Shown here: positions 22,093 to 30,510 of the stretch, piece after piece | Layout: every line of letters starts with the position of its first letter | How positions within the stretch are numbered: position 1 is the stretch's first letter | Origin: a virus | Reading direction: 5' to 3' (one strand) | IMG/VR virus record: IMGVR_UViG_3300003702_000014 | Span: 1 to 47,543 of that record | DNA length: 47,543 nt | Notes under the pieces: model-generated | Seen by the model: only the letters and a program-made list of their open reading frames with translations | What the model was told of the DNA's origin: nothing | Databases searched by the model: none | Position numbers and translations under genes: made by a program

Positions 22093-23462
22093 AAGTATTA
22101 GGTGTTTCATCAGGATTTCATGATGCATCAGTATCATTAGTTGAAACCTCACCCTACATAGATGAGCCAAAGATTCTCTTTGCTGCACATGCAGAACGCT
22201 ACACGGGGAAAAAGAATGATCCAACTATACCACAATGGTTACTAAATATGGACGCAGATGTCTCCGTTTTTTATGAGGACATTAAACTAAAGAACGAAAG
22301 GAGAGCAGACTGGTACATAGATCCAGTTGAATATGAAGATGTATGTGATTACCACTTAAAACATCACGAAAGCCATGCAGCGGCAGCATATTATACTGCC
22401 CCATTCTCCAATGATATTGTTATTGTTGTGATTGATGCTATTGGAGAATGGCAAACTTCTAGTATTTGGATTCCAAAAGATGGAAAATTGGAATGTGTCT
22501 GGTGTGATAATTATCCACACAGTATCGGACTGTTTTATAGTGCTATAACGAAACGAATTGGTTTAAAACCAAATGAAGATGAATATATCACTATGGGTAT
22601 GGCTGCTTTTGGAGAGCCTATAGTTAGTATGCGATGGTGTTTTGATTTACCAGACAAGAACTGGCATAAAGGTTTCTCACTCACAGACTTTCAAGGACAC
22701 GCTCCAGAAGATATAGCAGCTAGTGCACAGTTTGAAATTGAAAGACGTATCAATGATATAATGAAACATGCTAGTAAGTTTGGAAAGAATCTTTGCTATG
22801 GAGGTGGAGTGGCACTTAACTGTGTAGCTAATAGTAAAGTAGTAAATAAACATTTCGACAAGGTTTGGATATTCCCAAATCCTGGCGATGCAGGAAGTAG
22901 TTTAGGAGCTGCTCTCGGTTATATCGGGAAGCAGATAAAGTTTAAAAATTGCTTTTTAGGATATGAAATAATGGGTATGCCCAATCCTAGAAAGATCGTA
23001 GATAATCTACTTGCATACAAAGTAGTAGGAGTAGCAAATGGAAAAGCAGAATTTGGACCTAGAGCCTTGGGAAATCGCAGCTTGCTCGGTGATCCCCGCT
23101 ACAATATTAAGCGCACGGTTAATCGAATTAAGAAAAGACAAAAGTTTAGACCTTTTGCCCCTGCAATTCTTGAGGAGTTTGCAGACGATTATTTCGATGG
23201 ACCAAAAAACGAGTACATGCAGTTTGTGTCTCAAGCCAAACACGATTACAAATCAGTTACCCATGTGGATGGTAGTGCAAGAGTTCAAGTTGTAAAACGA
23301 GATAACCCTTCTATCCTAAGAAAAATTTTAGAAGAATACTATGAGAGAACTAAAGTCCCTATGTTATTAAATACAAGTTTAAATCTGAAAGGAAAACCAT
23401 TAGTTAATGATTGGAACCAAGCTCAAGTATTTCAACGAGAAACACAAGTGAGAGTATTTTGA
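22089..23462 (+). CDS. NodU/CmcH-family O-carbamoyltransferase, 457 aa
   Basis: The start MKVLGVSSGFHDASVSLV and HHESHAA at 92-98 form the metal-binding Kae1-like domain. GGGVALNCVANSKV and GPRALGNRSLLGDPR mark the ATP and C-terminal YrdC-like catalytic parts. The family makes carbamoyl-AMP from carbamoyl phosphate and ATP and moves the carbamoyl group to a sugar or other hydroxyl. It is shorter than NodU but complete by motif. Sugar decoration of glycan or DNA is a reasonable guess. Confidence 0.88.
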   Translation: MKVLGVSSGFHDASVSLVETSPYIDEPKILFAAHAERYTGKKNDPTIPQWLLNMDADVSVFYEDIKLKNERRADWYIDPVEYEDVCDYHLKHHESHAAAAYYTAPFSNDIVIVVIDAIGEWQTSSIWIPKDGKLECVWCDNYPHSIGLFYSAITKRIGLKPNEDEYITMGMAAFGEPIVSMRWCFDLPDKNWHKGFSLTDFQGHAPEDIAASAQFEIERRINDIMKHASKFGKNLCYGGGVALNCVANSKVVNKHFDKVWIFPNPGDAGSSLGAALGYIGKQIKFKNCFLGYEIMGMPNPRKIVDNLLAYKVVGVANGKAEFGPRALGNRSLLGDPRYNIKRTVNRIKKRQKFRPFAPAILEEFADDYFDGPKNEYMQFVSQAKHDYKSVTHVDGSARVQVVKRDNPSILRKILEEYYERTKVPMLLNTSLNLKGKPLVNDWNQAQVFQRETQVRVF

Positions 23463-24256
23463 TTTATTTTAATGGGTGTAGTTTTACCAATGGGTATGAA
23501 CTAGAGAAAAAGTTTACAGATAGATTTTCTAGTATTGTTTGTGCCTACTTTAAAACAGAAGAAGATAATGATGCTAAAGTAGGCGGATCTAATGATAGGA
23601 TTTGGAGAAGTACTATGAATCATTGTTTAACTAATGAATATGATTTAGTAGTTATAATGTGGACTGGAATAAATAGAATAGAATATTTACAAGTAGGAGA
23701 AAATACTTCTGGAAATGTATGGCTACCCACCCCTAAAACGAATAAACCAAGATGGCGAGCAACTAATTGGAAGAACCATGTGTTAGCGCATCGAAGTTTA
23801 GAAGTTGATAAGTTAAAAACAAACCTATTTAAACATCAAGACCAAAGCGATAGTCACTTTCATTATCTAAATGGATATATGAAAGAAGTAAGAAATGTAA
23901 GATTAAATCTAAAATATACTATTAGTTACATGCTTTCGACAAAATACTTTTTAGAAGCAGAAGGTATTCCTTATCTGTTCTATACATTTTCAAGTGGGCA
24001 ATACAAGCCCTTTTTGTATTTACTAGACGAGGACTATCTTGAAGCAGCAAATAATTATTGGGACTCAATAGAGCTTAGTAAAAAACAAGTAGTAAAGGAA
24101 CTACCTTTTTTAGAAGAAGATGGTTTCTATGATATAGTAAAGAAAGCAAAGTTGCCAATCGGTGAAAAAGATCACCCCTTAGAACAAGGACATGAATATA
24201 TGGCAACAAGAATTATAGAGGACATAGAAGATGAAAAGATTCAAGCGTTTTTATAA
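23459..24256 (+). CDS. SGNH/GDSL-like hydrolase, 265 aa
   Basis: A TTG at 23459 overlapping the carbamoyltransferase stop (TTGA) gives MIYFNGCSFTNGYE, with Ser8 as the block I nucleophile. GGSND (42-46) and D238-H239 (KDHP) fit the remaining SGNH blocks. Such enzymes remove or add acyl groups on sugars. It follows the carbamoyltransferase without a gap and may act on the same substrate. The upstream frame is open but has no better start. Confidence 0.6.
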   Translation: MIYFNGCSFTNGYELEKKFTDRFSSIVCAYFKTEEDNDAKVGGSNDRIWRSTMNHCLTNEYDLVVIMWTGINRIEYLQVGENTSGNVWLPTPKTNKPRWRATNWKNHVLAHRSLEVDKLKTNLFKHQDQSDSHFHYLNGYMKEVRNVRLNLKYTISYMLSTKYFLEAEGIPYLFYTFSSGQYKPFLYLLDEDYLEAANNYWDSIELSKKQVVKELPFLEEDGFYDIVKKAKLPIGEKDHPLEQGHEYMATRIIEDIEDEKIQAFL

Positions 24257-24356
24257 ACGTATTAAAATATTATACTTTGAGTGGCAACTTCGTCGAACAT
24301 ACAAGTCGGACACCTATGTCTATGAAGACGAAGAAAATTTTAATCCTAAAAAATAA
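24231..24356 (+). CDS. small basic protein, 41 aa
   Basis: The ATG lies inside the end of the SGNH-like gene. The N-terminal half is Lys/Arg- and aromatic-rich (MKRFKRFYKRIKILYFEWQL) and the tail is acidic. It is the last gene of the island before the ligase C-half promoter. Function unknown. Confidence 0.5.
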   Translation: MKRFKRFYKRIKILYFEWQLRRTYKSDTYVYEDEENFNPKK

Positions 24357-24367
24357 GACATAAATTG

Positions 24368-24413
24368 AAAAAACTTCTTGACACACGGTTAAATTTTTAG
24401 TATAATATACAAT
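24368..24413 (+). promoter_or_regulatory. sigma-70-type promoter for ligase C-half
   Basis: TTGACA (24378-24383), 17 bases, TATAAT (24401-24406), with AAAACTTC in place of the usual AAAATAGTTC. The start is predicted near 24413, five bases before a six-codon leader frame. Confidence 0.85.
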
Positions 24414-24417
24414 ATAA

Positions 24418-24438
24418 ATGAAAAAGAATGAGAAATAG
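24418..24438 (+). CDS. six-codon leader frame (MKKNEK)
   Basis: The first ATG in the predicted transcript opens ATG AAA AAG AAT GAG AAA TAG and stops three bases before the ligase C-half ATG. It may set up re-initiation at the ligase start, which lacks a strong ribosome binding site. This is inferred from position only. Confidence 0.25.
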   Translation: MKKNEK

Positions 24439-24441
24439 CGA

Positions 24442-25212
24442 ATGGAACAAATTTTAGCTCCCACGAACTGTCCCTCCTGCGATAGCGAATTGAATTTTAT
24501 TAACGAAATACTATATTGCTTTAACAAGATGTGTCCAGCTCAATGGGATAAAAAATTAGAAAACTTTGCTAAACATTTGAAGATAAAGGGGCTAGGTCCT
24601 GCAACTATTAACAAGTTGAAAATCCTAGACTATCCAGAACTTTATGAGCTTACTGTCGGGGAAACTACCGTCAGACTGGGCTCGGAGAAAATGGCGAAGA
24701 AGTTAGTAAATGAAATTGAGAAATCAAATTCGATAGATTTACAGACACTATTACCCGCTTTTTCTATTCCGCTTTTTGGTCGATCAGCTTCCCGTAAGTT
24801 ATGCGAAAAGGTTTCATCTATTGAAGATGTATCCATCGAAAGCTGCATTGAAGCAGGCATTGGTCCGAAAGCAACAGCTAACCTTATAGCATGGTTAGAA
24901 ACTGAGTTTTATCCGAATAGGTATAAAGAACTCTTACCGTTTAGTTTTAAATCGAAGAAAGTTATAAAACGACAAATAGTAGGAACTGTCTGCATAACAG
25001 GTAGACTCAAAAGTTTCCCCAGCAAAGCTCATGCTGAAAAAGTTTTGGAACAACATGGATATGTTGTAAAATCCAGTTTGACAAAAGACTGCACTCATCT
25101 AATAAATGAGAGTGGTATTGAGTCGGCTAAAACGCAGACTGCTCGGGAACGAGGAGTCATTATTATAAACAAACTAAATATTTTATTTGGAGAAAAAAAT
25201 GGCATTACCTAA
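24442..25212 (+). CDS. ligA: NAD+-dependent DNA ligase, C-terminal half, 256 aa
   Basis: C10, C13, C26 and C31 (NCPSC ... CFNKMC) form the ligase zinc finger. KIKGLGPATINKLKILDYPE and later GIGPKATANLIAWLE are the helix-hairpin-helix repeats. The last about 80 residues (GTVCITGRLKSFPSKAHAEK and THLINE) are a BRCT domain. These are exactly the parts missing from the 18763 protein. Together the two should form a working ligase. The gene has its own promoter. Confidence 0.93.
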   Translation: MEQILAPTNCPSCDSELNFINEILYCFNKMCPAQWDKKLENFAKHLKIKGLGPATINKLKILDYPELYELTVGETTVRLGSEKMAKKLVNEIEKSNSIDLQTLLPAFSIPLFGRSASRKLCEKVSSIEDVSIESCIEAGIGPKATANLIAWLETEFYPNRYKELLPFSFKSKKVIKRQIVGTVCITGRLKSFPSKAHAEKVLEQHGYVVKSSLTKDCTHLINESGIESAKTQTARERGVIIINKLNILFGEKNGIT

Positions 25213-25921
25213 ATGGACAGACGAAAGAACCGCATCATTGGAATCTTTTGTCGGTGACGAAACCCCAGTTTCACAAGCTACTGTTGCTAGCGCAGCTGAA
25301 GAACTCGAAACTTCAGTACGCTCAGTATCAAGCAAATTGAGAAAAATGGGTTATGATGTAGAGCTAGCTTCTAGCTCAAACACTAAAGCTTTTAGTGACG
25401 AACAAGAAGCCACCCTCAGTAACTTTGTAACTGGCAATACAGGCCAGTATACTTATGCTGAAATCGCTGAACAATTCTCAGACGGATTTTTCAGTGCCAA
25501 ATCAATACAAGGTAAGATCCTTTCTATGCAACTTACAGAGCATGTAAAACCTGCTCCTAAAGTTGAAAGTGTAAAAACTTACACTGATGCAGAAGAAGTT
25601 GTATTCGTTCGCATGGTTAACGATGGTTCATTCATCGAAGCTATTGCAGCAGAAATTGGTAAGAGTGTAAACTCTATCCGAGGAAAGGCACTCTCTCTAC
25701 TTAGAGCTGGCGAAATTAACGCTATCCCTAAGCAAGAACACACAAAGGGTTCTGGAAAAGCAGATCCTTTGGCTGATGTTGAAATCGACGACCTTACGGT
25801 TGAAGAAATTGCTGATCAAATCGGCAAGACTGTCAGAGGTGTAAAGACTATGCTCACAAGGCGTGGTCTCGTATGCGCTGACTATGACGGTTCAGCTAGA
25901 AAAGAAAGAGTACAATCTTAA
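25199..25921 (+). CDS. protein of four tandem HTH repeats, 240 aa
   Basis: GGAG lies 6 bases from the ATG, inside the ligase 3' end. Four related units are visible, at about residues 1-55, 58-115, 125-175 and 185-232. Each has an acidic entry helix and ends in SVSSKLRKMGY, SIQGKILSMQL, SIRGKALSLLR or GVKTMLTRRGL. The pattern is the same as in the single-domain HTH proteins at 4262 and 17663. It sits where T5 carries its D5 DNA-binding regulator, but homology cannot be claimed. A DNA-coating or regulatory function is likely. Confidence 0.7.
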   Translation: MALPKWTDERTASLESFVGDETPVSQATVASAAEELETSVRSVSSKLRKMGYDVELASSSNTKAFSDEQEATLSNFVTGNTGQYTYAEIAEQFSDGFFSAKSIQGKILSMQLTEHVKPAPKVESVKTYTDAEEVVFVRMVNDGSFIEAIAAEIGKSVNSIRGKALSLLRAGEINAIPKQEHTKGSGKADPLADVEIDDLTVEEIADQIGKTVRGVKTMLTRRGLVCADYDGSARKERVQS

Positions 25922-25939
25922 GCTTTTATTGTCAGGACT

Positions 25940-25965
25940 ACTAGGAGGGTTTCGACTCTCCTAGT
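25940..25965 (+). terminator. stem-loop between HTH and helicase genes
   Basis: ACTAGGAG (25940-25947) pairs with CTCCTAGT (25958-25965). The following TATTCTT is a weak T run, so it may act as a partial terminator or an attenuator that lowers helicase expression relative to the HTH protein. Confidence 0.5.
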
Positions 25966-25982
25966 TATTCTTGGGAGAGAAA

Positions 25983-27344
25983 ATGACAGTAGAAAGCGCA
26001 TTATTGAAGCAAATCTTAACTACAGGCGATTTTGAAACATGGAATCGGCTGAAGCAACACTATCTACCCGAAGGCGAGTATCAAAAGCTATGGAAGGTAG
26101 TGGATAAACACGTCCACAAATTTCATGCTCTCCCATCTTTTGAAGATTTAAAGTATGAGATTCGGTCTAGAAAGTTGCAAGAACAGATTTATGCAATAGA
26201 AGCGGTTGATACTGAGGTGCCCGCGTTTGAACTACTTGAGTATCTAAAAGACCAATTTACCCAAACGGAAATATTGGATCGGATGGAAACTTATTTAGAT
26301 GATACAATAAGTATCGCAGACGCAAAAGAAAATATTGACCACCTACAAGAAATTGTAGTGCAGGTTCAAGATAGAGTCGATACGGCACAAGATAGTGAAG
26401 AAATGGATACTATCGATTTATTCGACTCAGAAGAAGATTTAGCGAAATATTTACCTCTTGGATTAAACCAAGACTATGATATTTCCTACCAGTTCTCTCC
26501 CAAAGACTTGGTCGTTGTGGGAGCCCAAAGAGGACACGGAAAAACATTTACCTGTGCTAACGTTGCTGTTGAAGCACAGAAGTCAGGTAGAAGCGTTCTT
26601 TATTTTACAATAGAAATGGATTCGAGACCAATTCTACAAAGAATGTGTAGTATGGCTACAGGTGTTCCATTAAATAGACTTATAAAAAGAAATCTTTATG
26701 AGAAAGAATGGAACAAAATAGGACAATGGTGGGCAGATCGTTTTGAGGGAGGAGATGAAATACTATCTAAGTATCAAGTCTACGATCAATTCGACGAGTT
26801 CCATTATGACCTTAGTAGAAATACGAAGTTAAAAAATGAAGCACAATTAGATGTGTTCTACGATCCCGGACTAACCCTTGCTAAAGTGATTAGTGTCGTA
26901 AGACAAAAGAAAGTAGAATATCCCGACCTCGGTTTAGTAGTCGTTGATTATTTAAACCAAGTAAGGCGCCACAACGTCCCAAGTCGCACAGGTCAGTATG
27001 ATTGGATGGAGCAAATTGAAATTAGTAAGGGGTTAAAAACTCTTGCTCAAGATCAACAAGTTCTAGTTCTATCTGCTTACCAAACCAATCCCAAAGGAGA
27101 GGCACGTTTTTCAAGAGGTATTCTTGATGCAGTAGACGCTGCTTTTACTTTGGAACATTGGGGGAAAGAAGAAAATTGTATTAAGTTCAAATGTGACAAA
27201 ATGAGAAATGGAGAAATGAAATCCTTTGTTAGTGAAATTGATTGGGAAACATTGAAAATCGGACCACACTCCGCAATGGATCCTGACCAAAAAGAAGAAA
27301 TGAAGAAAGACATGAAAGTCGGGGAGACATATGATGATTTATGA
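25983..27344 (+). CDS. dnaB: DnaB-type replicative helicase, 453 aa
   Basis: GAQRGHGKTF (180-189) is the Walker A motif and LVVVDYLNQVRR (318-329) Walker B, with YFTIEMDSRPILQRM between them as in RecA-fold helicases. The N-terminal about 140 residues are helical. The hexamer would unwind the fork 5' to 3' and work with the primase at 29674. GGGAG precedes the ATG. The N-terminus is shorter than in bacterial DnaB. Confidence 0.92.
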   Translation: MTVESALLKQILTTGDFETWNRLKQHYLPEGEYQKLWKVVDKHVHKFHALPSFEDLKYEIRSRKLQEQIYAIEAVDTEVPAFELLEYLKDQFTQTEILDRMETYLDDTISIADAKENIDHLQEIVVQVQDRVDTAQDSEEMDTIDLFDSEEDLAKYLPLGLNQDYDISYQFSPKDLVVVGAQRGHGKTFTCANVAVEAQKSGRSVLYFTIEMDSRPILQRMCSMATGVPLNRLIKRNLYEKEWNKIGQWWADRFEGGDEILSKYQVYDQFDEFHYDLSRNTKLKNEAQLDVFYDPGLTLAKVISVVRQKKVEYPDLGLVVVDYLNQVRRHNVPSRTGQYDWMEQIEISKGLKTLAQDQQVLVLSAYQTNPKGEARFSRGILDAVDAAFTLEHWGKEENCIKFKCDKMRNGEMKSFVSEIDWETLKIGPHSAMDPDQKEEMKKDMKVGETYDDL

Positions 27345-28089
27345 TACCTCCACCATTCCATTCCGAGCAGCCATATTTGAAGTTAGTATAAAAGATTTTA
27401 ATCCAGCAGGATTTAAAGAACACAGAGAAGGCGTATATGTACCCCTATGGCTGAAAAGACAGCAGAATAGGATATATTTACGCCTTTTTGTTTTTGTGAA
27501 TGATGTTATAAAATGGGGATTTAAAGAGCCCATTATAATATGGGGGAACTTAGAAAAACAGACAATGAGAATACACCCCGGCGTTAATAGATATATTTTT
27601 AATACAGTATTAGAAGATTTACCTCACTTAATGCAATACCCTCCTTTAAAAGGCTGGGTTATAGATTGGACTTGTTCTCATAGAGATCAATACAAACACA
27701 TATTTAAAGACATAAAACCAATACGCAGAGATAAGAATGGGGATCTTAATATGCTATGGAAAGTGGATCATAGAACTACAGTTGATCCTATGAATCCTCA
27801 TTCTATTGCCGAACAACTACGAGAAGATCAGTATGAATTCTCCCCAAATGGAGAAAACTATTTAGGAGATCTTGATAATAACGAGCTAAGAAAAGAATGG
27901 ACATATAAACTCGAATCTCATAGAGGCTTTGGGTGTTGGTATGATGGAAAGAAATTTTACGATATTGGTAGGAATAAGCCTATACAGTATGAAATAAACC
28001 AAGTGGCAGGAGTTTATCAATTATTTTTAAAACACTTTTTTGATATTGACGAAGATCACTTCACAACTAAATATTATGAGAGGATATAA
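27331..28089 (+). CDS. hypothetical protein, possible ParB-like fold, 252 aa
   Basis: The region KWGFKEPIIIWGNLEKQTM, then RIHPGVNRYIFNTVLEDLP has the P-I-x-x strand and GxxR turn seen in ParB/Srx-like folds. The rest is not recognised. GGGGAG lies 5-8 bases before the ATG pair, and it overlaps the helicase gene by 14 bases. Confidence 0.5.
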   Translation: MMIYDTSTIPFRAAIFEVSIKDFNPAGFKEHREGVYVPLWLKRQQNRIYLRLFVFVNDVIKWGFKEPIIIWGNLEKQTMRIHPGVNRYIFNTVLEDLPHLMQYPPLKGWVIDWTCSHRDQYKHIFKDIKPIRRDKNGDLNMLWKVDHRTTVDPMNPHSIAEQLREDQYEFSPNGENYLGDLDNNELRKEWTYKLESHRGFGCWYDGKKFYDIGRNKPIQYEINQVAGVYQLFLKHFFDIDEDHFTTKYYERI

Positions 28090-28604
28090 TGAAAGCAGGT
28101 AAAATATGGGGACAGACAGAACTAATCCATGCAAATGGAGTTCTTGAGTTCCACCGCATAGAGTATAAGGCGGGATATAAATGCTCAGAACATGAACACG
28201 AATTTAAATGGAACGGCTTTTTTGTAGAGAGTGGTAAAATGATAGTTCGTGTATGGCAACTTGACTATGATCTAGTAGATGAAACGTTACTATTACCGGG
28301 CGACTTTACACAAGTTAAGCCGGGTTGCATACACCAATTTGAAGGAGTAGAAGATGGTGTTGCATTTGAATTATATTGGGCAGAGTTTAATCATAATGAT
28401 ATTAAACGAAGATCAGTAGGTAGACCTGTGCCACCTAAAAAGTCTAAGCCAGCTAAAGAGTACAATTTACATGGAAAAGAAGTAGGAAATAAATCAGTTT
28501 TAGGAGAGGGCAAGTTACTAGGTGATTATCGTACGCCTAAAATAGAGTATGGACCGCAGCCTCTGCATCCTTGGCACTCACGTGCAGGATACGGAAAGGA
28601 GTAG
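28089..28604 (+). CDS. cupin-domain protein, 171 aa
   Basis: A single cupin is visible: YKCSEHEHEFKWNGFFVESG, then LLPGDFTQVKPGCIHQFEG, giving the His/Glu metal set and the second His motif. The last about 60 residues are a basic, probably disordered tail. Cupins of this type bind metal and often act on sugars. The function here is unknown. Confidence 0.65.
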   Translation: MKAGKIWGQTELIHANGVLEFHRIEYKAGYKCSEHEHEFKWNGFFVESGKMIVRVWQLDYDLVDETLLLPGDFTQVKPGCIHQFEGVEDGVAFELYWAEFNHNDIKRRSVGRPVPPKKSKPAKEYNLHGKEVGNKSVLGEGKLLGDYRTPKIEYGPQPLHPWHSRAGYGKE

Positions 28605-28608
28605 TAAA

Positions 28609-28749
28609 ATGACACCGGGTATACCTATCTTTACAGAGTGGTGGGAAATGGCAGTATTCATACTATTAGGTTTAATACTAGCTTGTATAGGAATACTATT
28701 CAGTCCTATAATTTTAACCGCAAAACTCATTGAATATATAAGGAGATGA
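28609..28749 (+). CDS. small membrane protein, 46 aa
   Basis: The ATG follows GGAGTAGTAAA. A polar start (MTPGIPIFTEWWEM) leads into a long membrane span (AVFILLGLILACIGILFS) and a basic end. Function unknown. Confidence 0.55.
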   Translation: MTPGIPIFTEWWEMAVFILLGLILACIGILFSPIILTAKLIEYIRR

Positions 28750-28754
28750 TGTTC

Positions 28755-29042
28755 ATGAATCAGAAAGATATAGAGAAGCATAAGGCTTCTCTCAAAGCGC
28801 AATTTACAAGAAATTTAGTAGCAAAAAATAGTAGAAATAAAAGTGGGGCAGGTTCACACACATCTGATAAAGACTATAATCGGTATGAAAAAGAGTATGA
28901 AAATGATGCTCTTTCATATATTGAATTAACAGAACAGATAGAACTACTTAAAGCACAACAAGCTGCAGGTGTAAATCTGAAAGAACGCGAACGTTTACAG
29001 TATGAAATAAATGAGTTACAAGATCAACTAAAGGAACTATAA
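28755..29042 (+). CDS. coiled-coil hypothetical protein, 95 aa
   Basis: AAGGAG lies 9 bases before the ATG at 28755, which is better spaced than the ATG at 28746. The second half is a coiled coil (LTEQIELLKAQQAAGVNLKE and LQYEINELQDQLKEL). The stop overlaps the next ATG. Confidence 0.65.
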   Translation: MNQKDIEKHKASLKAQFTRNLVAKNSRNKSGAGSHTSDKDYNRYEKEYENDALSYIELTEQIELLKAQQAAGVNLKERERLQYEINELQDQLKEL

Positions 29043-29632
29043 TGGCTAACGACAGAATAAGTAGAGCAACAGCAGAGTTAGTACCTATGCCTCCACATAC
29101 TTGGTATGTGCGCTCTATAAATTGGTTGCTAGAACAAGAAAAAGTAAAAGAGAATATATTATCTGTTCCATACAATACTAACCTAGCACATAGCTTATAT
29201 GATCACGGAATGGTATCTCCTATTTTAGTAATGCCAAATTGGTATCCAATCGCTGGAAGTCAAAGACTAAGAGCTATGGCTGAATTAGTTAAAACACGAC
29301 CCGATTTGGGAGAACAGGAGATAAGAGTTTGTCGAATAGACCAAGAGTATTGGCTAGTATGGTATCTATGGGGAGATAAAGATTTTAGGGATACTGCAGT
29401 CGCAGTATATTTTCAAATGGTTGAGCTCGTTTGGAAAAGTAGATACTACGAAGAATCACACGATCCAAGTGGAAACTTGATGACTGATTTTGAAAAGGAA
29501 GGAGACGAGCTTGAGTGGAACCATAAATCAGAACTGGGTAAAGCGAGGAAGAAGGCAAAATCTTTGAGACAGCTAATAGGAGAGGTGCCGGACAAGCGAT
29601 TGAACAAGGAGAACCGTAGTCCCGAAAAATAG
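29042..29632 (+). CDS. ParB-like domain protein, 196 aa
   Basis: HSLYDHGMVSPILVMPNWYP, then IAGSQRLRAMAEL reproduces the ParB N-terminal pattern: a helix, P-I-L-V strand, then G-S-Q-R. The remaining 90 residues are charged and end in a basic tail. The stop codon TAG is part of the AAAATAGTTC element of the next promoter. No HTH DNA-binding domain of true ParB is seen. Confidence 0.6.
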   Translation: MANDRISRATAELVPMPPHTWYVRSINWLLEQEKVKENILSVPYNTNLAHSLYDHGMVSPILVMPNWYPIAGSQRLRAMAELVKTRPDLGEQEIRVCRIDQEYWLVWYLWGDKDFRDTAVAVYFQMVELVWKSRYYEESHDPSGNLMTDFEKEGDELEWNHKSELGKARKKAKSLRQLIGEVPDKRLNKENRSPEK

Positions 29633-29671
29633 TTCTTGACAGATGGTTTATTTTTTGATATAATATATATA
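29626..29671 (+). promoter_or_regulatory. sigma-70-type promoter for primase and polymerase
   Basis: AAAATAGTTC (29626-29635), TTGACA (29636-29641), 17 bases, TATAAT (29659-29664). The start is predicted near 29671, only three bases before the primase ATG. Confidence 0.9.
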
Positions 29672-29673
29672 AA

Positions 29674-30510
29674 ATGATAGCAATAGATTTATTAAGCGAG
29701 AAAGGAATAAAGTTTTCTGTTAAAGGACAGGATGCTCTCATATCATGTTTAAATCCTGAGCATGATGATAACAACCCTAGTTTACGAGTAGATAGGGTTA
29801 CAGGTATAATGCATTGTTTTTCCTGTGGTTTCAAAGGAAACTTATTTACTTACTACGGAGCTCCTGATAGCCCTCTTGAAGTAAGAATACACAGAATTAA
29901 AGAAAAGATTGCGAAGACCAAATCGCAAACTGTCGGTATCCAACTCCCGGAAGACCGCATAGAATGGAAAGGTGGTCCGTTCAGAAACATATCTGAGAAA
30001 ACTCTTAAGATATGGCAAGCCTTCACTTGGAATGTTCCAAAGTTTGAAGGGCGGATCATCTTTCCCATTCGTGACATCACAGGAAAGACTGTAGCATTAC
30101 TTGGTAGAAAAATATCAGGCATGACAGATAAGTATTATATCTATCCACTAGGAGTAGAAATGCCGTTCTGTCCTGCTAAAGTTAAGCCTATAAATAATAG
30201 AGTGATTCTAGTTGAAGGAATATTTGATGCTCTTAATTTATGGGATAATGGTTTAAAGAATACAGTTTGCTGTTTCGGAACTCAGCAAATGAATTGGGTT
30301 AAACTTTCACTTCTAAAATTACAAGGGGTGCAAGGAATAGATATAATGTTTGACGGAGACGAAGGTGGAAGACAAGCGGCAGAAAGTATTAAAGGATTGG
30401 CAGAAAAAATGCCAATGTCTGTTCAAATTGTTACATTAAAAGACGGGCAAGACCCCGGCAACTTCAATCCAGACGAAATAAGGAGGTTGAAAAAACAACT
30501 ATATGGATAA
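29674..30510 (+). CDS. dnaG: DnaG-type DNA primase, 278 aa
   Basis: C25, H30, C48 and C51 form the CHC2-type zinc finger (SCLNPEH ... MHCFSCG). The TOPRIM core shows E181 in VEGIFDALN and DGDEGGRQAA at 227-236. It would make RNA primers at the fork with the helicase encoded upstream. It is compact, lacking a long C-terminal helicase-binding domain. The message would have almost no leader. Confidence 0.92.
   Translation: MIAIDLLSEKGIKFSVKGQDALISCLNPEHDDNNPSLRVDRVTGIMHCFSCGFKGNLFTYYGAPDSPLEVRIHRIKEKIAKTKSQTVGIQLPEDRIEWKGGPFRNISEKTLKIWQAFTWNVPKFEGRIIFPIRDITGKTVALLGRKISGMTDKYYIYPLGVEMPFCPAKVKPINNRVILVEGIFDALNLWDNGLKNTVCCFGTQQMNWVKLSLLKLQGVQGIDIMFDGDEGGRQAAESIKGLAEKMPMSVQIVTLKDGQDPGNFNPDEIRRLKKQLYG

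Noticed and set aside
19714-24441. The gap between ligase halves as a self-splicing intron or intein
   Set aside because: Each half has its own promoter and start codon, the split is at a domain boundary, and the gap holds ordinary translated genes with no splice motifs.
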